Source of the DNA: Flagellimonas meridianipacifica
GTDB taxonomy: Bacteria; Bacteroidota; Bacteroidia; Flavobacteriales; Flavobacteriaceae
Assembly (NCBI RefSeq): GCF_003001695.1
Contig: NZ_PVYX01000001.1
Span: 1,426,001-1,490,000, forward strand
DNA: 64,000 nucleotides
Reading direction: 5' to 3'
The notes beneath the pieces were generated by a model. It searched no databases and was not told the DNA's origin. It saw only the letters and a program-made list of their open reading frames with translations. Made by a program: the position numbers and the translations under genes. Of this stretch, positions 60,537-64,000 are shown in pieces; the stretch's first letter is position 1; the number at the start of each line of letters is the position of its first letter.

Positions 60537-62747
60537 TTAAAATTGCTTTAGAAACGTAATCTTGCTGATAAACTGTGTATTCCTTTGCATCGGATCAAAA
60601 ATATCTGTCTGGGTATCGTTAAAGACCAAGTAAATAAAGGAAAGTGGCATATACTCCCAACTGAACCTAACATTCCATCTGCCCTGTTCGTTAAAACTAT
60701 TGTATTGGTAAAATGTGGATAGCTGAACCCTTGGGTTAAGTGCCAGGCGTAAACTTCCTGTATACAGGTCTGCATCCAAATCTTCATTATCAATCCCAAT
60801 CCCATTGAGATTGTTCCTTTCATAATCCGCAGTTAAGGAAACATGTGGCAAGGGTGCGTACCTTAAACCCAAGTTCAAGGTGTTTCGGGTTCCGTTATAA
60901 AAGTCTCCGAATTCAAAACGTGCAGAGCCTGACAATTTCTTTGATTGGTCTGAATTGTAGCGCATCAAATAACGCGTGTAGCTGTAATTATCTTGCTCAA
61001 TTTGTATCCCTAATGGCGCAAAATCAAAATTGATATTCTGCCAAGTAGGGGTAAACGAAATCTCTAAAAAGCTGTTATCCCTAAACCAGGTATAAACGGG
61101 AAAGATGTAAAGACTGGACTGTTGAAAATTACCAAAATCTTCAAAGTCATGATAGTAGTAAAAGTATGCACCAGGATCCCACCGGCGAATAAAGGGAACC
61201 CACTTCGGGCGTAGAATGGCATAGGCCCCAGGAGTATGGTACATTACGTCTTTTTGAAATACAAATCCCATATCTGGCGTGTAATTCTGGCTTACAAAGG
61301 CATTGGTGTATCGTAGAAAATATTTATTGGTCCTTTTGCTTATTCCGATACGTCCGGCAAATCCAGTTTGGGATACTTCACTGTCCAATGATGTTGACAA
61401 TAGGTAGGAGAAGGTTGTTTCACTTTTTGGTCGAATAAGTCCGTCAATGGAAATGGTGGTGTTGTTTCGGTTGCCGATGGCCAAATCTGTAGTAGAATCA
61501 TCCAAACGATAGGTTACCATGGCCCCAATATTGTTCTCTTTACCATAATTTTGAGTATATCTAGCCACCCCAAAGGTGCTTCCCGGGCTATTAGCGGTTT
61601 CTCTCTGCCGAACGGCCAATGCCGCAATCGTTCGATTTTCATTTCTATCAGTGTAACGAGCTCCTGCATCCAGAGGAGCTGGAGCTGCATTAAAGGTGTT
61701 TTCCAAGCCAATGGTACGGCTAAAAAATGGTCTTACTTGGGAGTTGCCTGAACCTGCCCAAATACCGGAATTTTCCAAAAAGAACTGCCTACGTTCAGGG
61801 AAGAATATGTTGAAACGCTCTAAGTTGTTTACGGCTCTGTCCACATCGGCCTGGGCAAAATCAGTATTAATGGTCAGGTCTAAAACAGCGTTGGGGTTCA
61901 TGGCCCACTTTACATCGCCACCTATCTTTGGTTCATTAAGTTTAGAGGTAAGCATATCGCCTGCTCTGTTTTCATCGTACTGATATAAGGCGTAGGGCTC
62001 GACTCTGATATTTGCTGATGGTGGATGCACCTCCAATCCTGTAAGTTTGGCGGCATATACCATCCTGTTTTCCGAAAAGGATTGGGGAATAGCTGGAAAT
62101 ACTATTTTTTCAAAGTCCTTTCGGGCTAAACGATAAAAGGTAATACCCCATTCTACTTCCTTTCCTTCAATCGGTTTGTCGTAACGAATGGACTTAAAAG
62201 GAATGGCAAATTCAGCGTAGTAACCTTCCTTGGTACGGGTTGTTCGTACACTCCATAAAGCATTCCAATCCGTATCGGTACTATTTCCATTGAAATTTTG
62301 TAAATCCAATTGGTTTCCGTGCGGTGTCGTTTGAAAAGATGCCGCATATTGCTTGGTGTTTTGGGCATCAATTTGAATTCCAAAGACGTCGTTTTCCGTT
62401 CTATTGAAATCACGTCTGAGGTCTTGCATTCGTAGACCTTTTTTGCCCATGGTGTCTGTGGCAAAAACTCCAAAATATAGGTGCTTATCATCAAAAAGTA
62501 CCTTGACCGTGGTTTTGTTTTTAATCGGTCCACCTTGAACAGGTTCAACCCTAAAAAAGTCTGTGATAGCTTCTGCTTTTTGCCAATCCTCTTCATTTAA
62601 CTTACCATCCAAATCTATTTTAGAGGAAGTTCTGAAAGCTTTTATTTCAACTGGATTTTCTGGTGGTGGAAAGTTGTCTGTTATTTTCTCCTGTGCTACT
62701 GAAATTGTTTGAACGATTAGAAGAATAATTAATATGCGTATTCTCAT
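60537..62747 (-). CDS. DUF5916 outer-membrane protein with CBM9-like domain
   Basis: 736 residues with a signal peptide (ending SVAQE, residue 19). Residues about 35-215 are a carbohydrate-binding family 9-like domain (KIDLDGKLNEEDWQKAEAITDF, GGPIKNKTTVKVLFDDKHLYFGVFATD in pieces); the rest is a DUF5916 beta-barrel with alternating strands and the RRQFFLENSGIW motif, ending in an aromatic residue (KQF) as outer-membrane barrels do. Chromosomal, right of the element. Function unknown; linked to surface glycan or peptide handling in other species. Confidence 0.88.
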   Translation of the reverse strand: MRIRILIILLIVQTISVAQEKITDNFPPPENPVEIKAFRTSSKIDLDGKLNEEDWQKAEAITDFFRVEPVQGGPIKNKTTVKVLFDDKHLYFGVFATDTMGKKGLRMQDLRRDFNRTENDVFGIQIDAQNTKQYAASFQTTPHGNQLDLQNFNGNSTDTDWNALWSVRTTRTKEGYYAEFAIPFKSIRYDKPIEGKEVEWGITFYRLARKDFEKIVFPAIPQSFSENRMVYAAKLTGLEVHPPSANIRVEPYALYQYDENRAGDMLTSKLNEPKIGGDVKWAMNPNAVLDLTINTDFAQADVDRAVNNLERFNIFFPERRQFFLENSGIWAGSGNSQVRPFFSRTIGLENTFNAAPAPLDAGARYTDRNENRTIAALAVRQRETANSPGSTFGVARYTQNYGKENNIGAMVTYRLDDSTTDLAIGNRNNTTISIDGLIRPKSETTFSYLLSTSLDSEVSQTGFAGRIGISKRTNKYFLRYTNAFVSQNYTPDMGFVFQKDVMYHTPGAYAILRPKWVPFIRRWDPGAYFYYYHDFEDFGNFQQSSLYIFPVYTWFRDNSFLEISFTPTWQNINFDFAPLGIQIEQDNYSYTRYLMRYNSDQSKKLSGSARFEFGDFYNGTRNTLNLGLRYAPLPHVSLTADYERNNLNGIGIDNEDLDADLYTGSLRLALNPRVQLSTFYQYNSFNEQGRWNVRFSWEYMPLSFIYLVFNDTQTDIFDPMQRNTQFISKITFLKQF

Positions 62748-62818
62748 GTAAATTTTAAACTGGCATTTGAACTAAACTGCCATCCGATATTTTTTGGTTA
62801 AACATTCAATCTTTTGAG

Positions 62819-63805
62819 TTAAAGCCCTAGTTTCTCCATTTTTGGTTTCTCATAGCGACTATCCTCTGCGGGATACCTTAATTTTTCATTATAGTTGCCC
62901 GTTTCTTTGGCCATGGCCCAAATCAAACTTTCCCCGGCCGGGATGATGTTGAGAACATATTCGTATACTTCATCCGTAAAAGCGCTTCTACTATCAACCA
63001 GTTCCCATCCCTCATCTTTGAACCTTTGAATTAAATCTGGGAGAAAAAGAGCACTGGTAAGGTTGTGGTGTAGTAACAAGGTATGGTCAATATGCCTCCT
63101 AGTTAGCTCAAAAGAGAGTCGTTCATAGTAGGTAGCGCGTTCTAAAATATGCTGCAAATAGAATTCTTTGTACTTGGCAATTTTAGGGCTGTTGATTCCT
63201 TCTTCATCAATACACTTTATCAACTCTGAATTCACGTACCAATCTGACGCATCTATGGTAACATGACCGTTTTTATATCCGTGTTTCTTGAGAATCTCTC
63301 GAAATCCCAAAACCTTTTCTTCGGTATTGCCCTCTTTCAGGTAAGGGAATCGGAATAGCTTTGAAAAAGTACTGTACTTTGAAATTACAGAGTCGGTTTT
63401 TAAAAGTTCCTCTTCGAAATCGGCAACTGTTTTCTTGTCACTATTGAAATAGGGATGCGTAAATGTATGGTTGGCTATTTGGTGCCCCTTGCTTGACCAA
63501 CTTTCCAATAAAGAGATTCCTTTTGCATCAAGTTTGTTTGAACCGGTAACAAAGAAGGTCGAATTAAGTTCAGCCTCATCTAAGGCATCCAAGATCATTT
63601 GATTCCACTCTTCAAACTTGAAAGTGGCGAGGTCGGTGGTAATGCCATCGTCAAAAGTGAAACTCACTTTTGGTCTGTTTTTTGGCTCGTTGATTTTATC
63701 CGCATTCACATCCGTAGTTTTGACGGATTCTTTGGAATCATGCTTCATAGTTTGATTGCAACTTGCCAAAAGTATTGACGAGACCATTAACAATTTTATC
63801 CTCAT
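62819..63805 (-). CDS. lipoprotein polysaccharide deacetylase (NodB/CE4)
   Basis: 328 residues from ATG 63805. Lipobox ILLASC (Cys16). NodB-homology domain: catalytic/metal motif SFTFDDG (about residue 49-55), the H-x3-H metal pair in QIANHTFTHPYF, RFPYLKEG and LLLHHNL near the end. Removes acetyl groups from cell-wall or extracellular polysaccharide. Five bases separate it from the stop of the partial upstream gene, so the two are co-transcribed. Confidence 0.88.
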   Translation of the reverse strand: MRIKLLMVSSILLASCNQTMKHDSKESVKTTDVNADKINEPKNRPKVSFTFDDGITTDLATFKFEEWNQMILDALDEAELNSTFFVTGSNKLDAKGISLLESWSSKGHQIANHTFTHPYFNSDKKTVADFEEELLKTDSVISKYSTFSKLFRFPYLKEGNTEEKVLGFREILKKHGYKNGHVTIDASDWYVNSELIKCIDEEGINSPKIAKYKEFYLQHILERATYYERLSFELTRRHIDHTLLLHHNLTSALFLPDLIQRFKDEGWELVDSRSAFTDEVYEYVLNIIPAGESLIWAMAKETGNYNEKLRYPAEDSRYEKPKMEKLGL

Positions 63806-63809
63806 AGTG

Positions 63810-64000
63810 CTACTTTTTGACAAACCATTTGATAGGATACCCAAAAAGTTTAGGTTCGTAATTAATAACGGTATCATTTACTTTGTTTACCATCATACTG
63901 CTCCGCAGGCCATTGGTACTCAATATCCAATGGGTTTCATTGGCCATAGGTACAATAGACAATGTATCGCTCTTGAGGTTGGGTCGTTGTGCCCAAAAAG
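63810..64000 (-). CDS. 3' end of an unidentified gene
   Basis: About 63 C-terminal residues are in the window (FWAQRPNLKSDTLSIVPMAN ... LFGYPIKWFVKK, stop TAG at 63810-63812); the 5' part lies beyond base 64000. Beta-strand-like, not recognised. Just upstream of the deacetylase on the same strand. Confidence 0.7.
   Translation of the reverse strand, partial: FWAQRPNLKSDTLSIVPMANETHWILSTNGLRSSMMVNKVNDTVINYEPKLFGYPIKWFVKK

Overview
The window is chromosomal DNA of a member of the Bacteroidota, most likely a marine Flavobacteriaceae (Muricauda/Maribacter/Zobellia-like; the genus cannot be fixed from sequence alone). Signs of this are promoters of the TTTG / TAnnTTTG type, a Por-type (T9SS) C-terminal sorting domain, CTnDOT-type tra genes, an RteC protein, and typical flavobacterial neighbours (prs-rplY-pth; ribF-serS-rsmA-mgtE).

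Layout. Bases 1-13968 hold housekeeping and small accessory genes: an ATP-dependent DNA ligase/exonuclease pair, fbp, an aspartate kinase, an OlsF-like two-domain acyltransferase for amino-acid lipids, a compact arsR-led operon with arsC but no visible efflux pump, and a LuxR-type/DUF4199/DUF1801/VOC cluster. Bases 14320-30569 are a mostly core block: mgtE, rsmA, serS, ribF, a 1253-residue T9SS-secreted metalloprotease with a lipoprotein partner, pth, rplY and prs. Next comes a promoter followed by a truncated and then an intact tRNA-Leu(CAA).

From the intact tRNA (30874) to about 60500 lies one integrated conjugative element of roughly 30 kb. It carries a strongly folded non-coding region, ssb, a candidate oriT with hairpins and direct repeats, a mobilisation trio (BfmA/BtgA-like protein, DUF5712 relaxase, coupling protein), an AraC regulator plus a secreted phosphodiesterase as cargo, a reduced tra operon (traE,F,G,I,J,K,M,N plus a DUF4878 lipoprotein), a divergent peptidoglycan amidase, a seven-gene defence-like operon, a helicase-loader-like gene pair, an excisionase-like HTH protein and RteC. 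No tyrosine or serine recombinase was recognised in it.

The most unusual part is bases 48313-57614. AbiEi-like and AbiEii-like genes head an almost gapless co-directional series: a protein with two GHKL ATPase modules (Hsp90/MORC-like plus histidine kinase), a receiver-domain protein without a DNA-binding output, an unknown 259-residue protein, an Eco57I/TaqI-type N6-adenine methyltransferase and an HNH endonuclease. Two copies of one inverted-repeat operator precede the two Abi genes. I read it as a candidate two-component-gated restriction/abortive-infection system. The window ends in chromosomal genes: a DUF5916 outer-membrane protein, a lipoprotein polysaccharide deacetylase and an unidentified partial gene.
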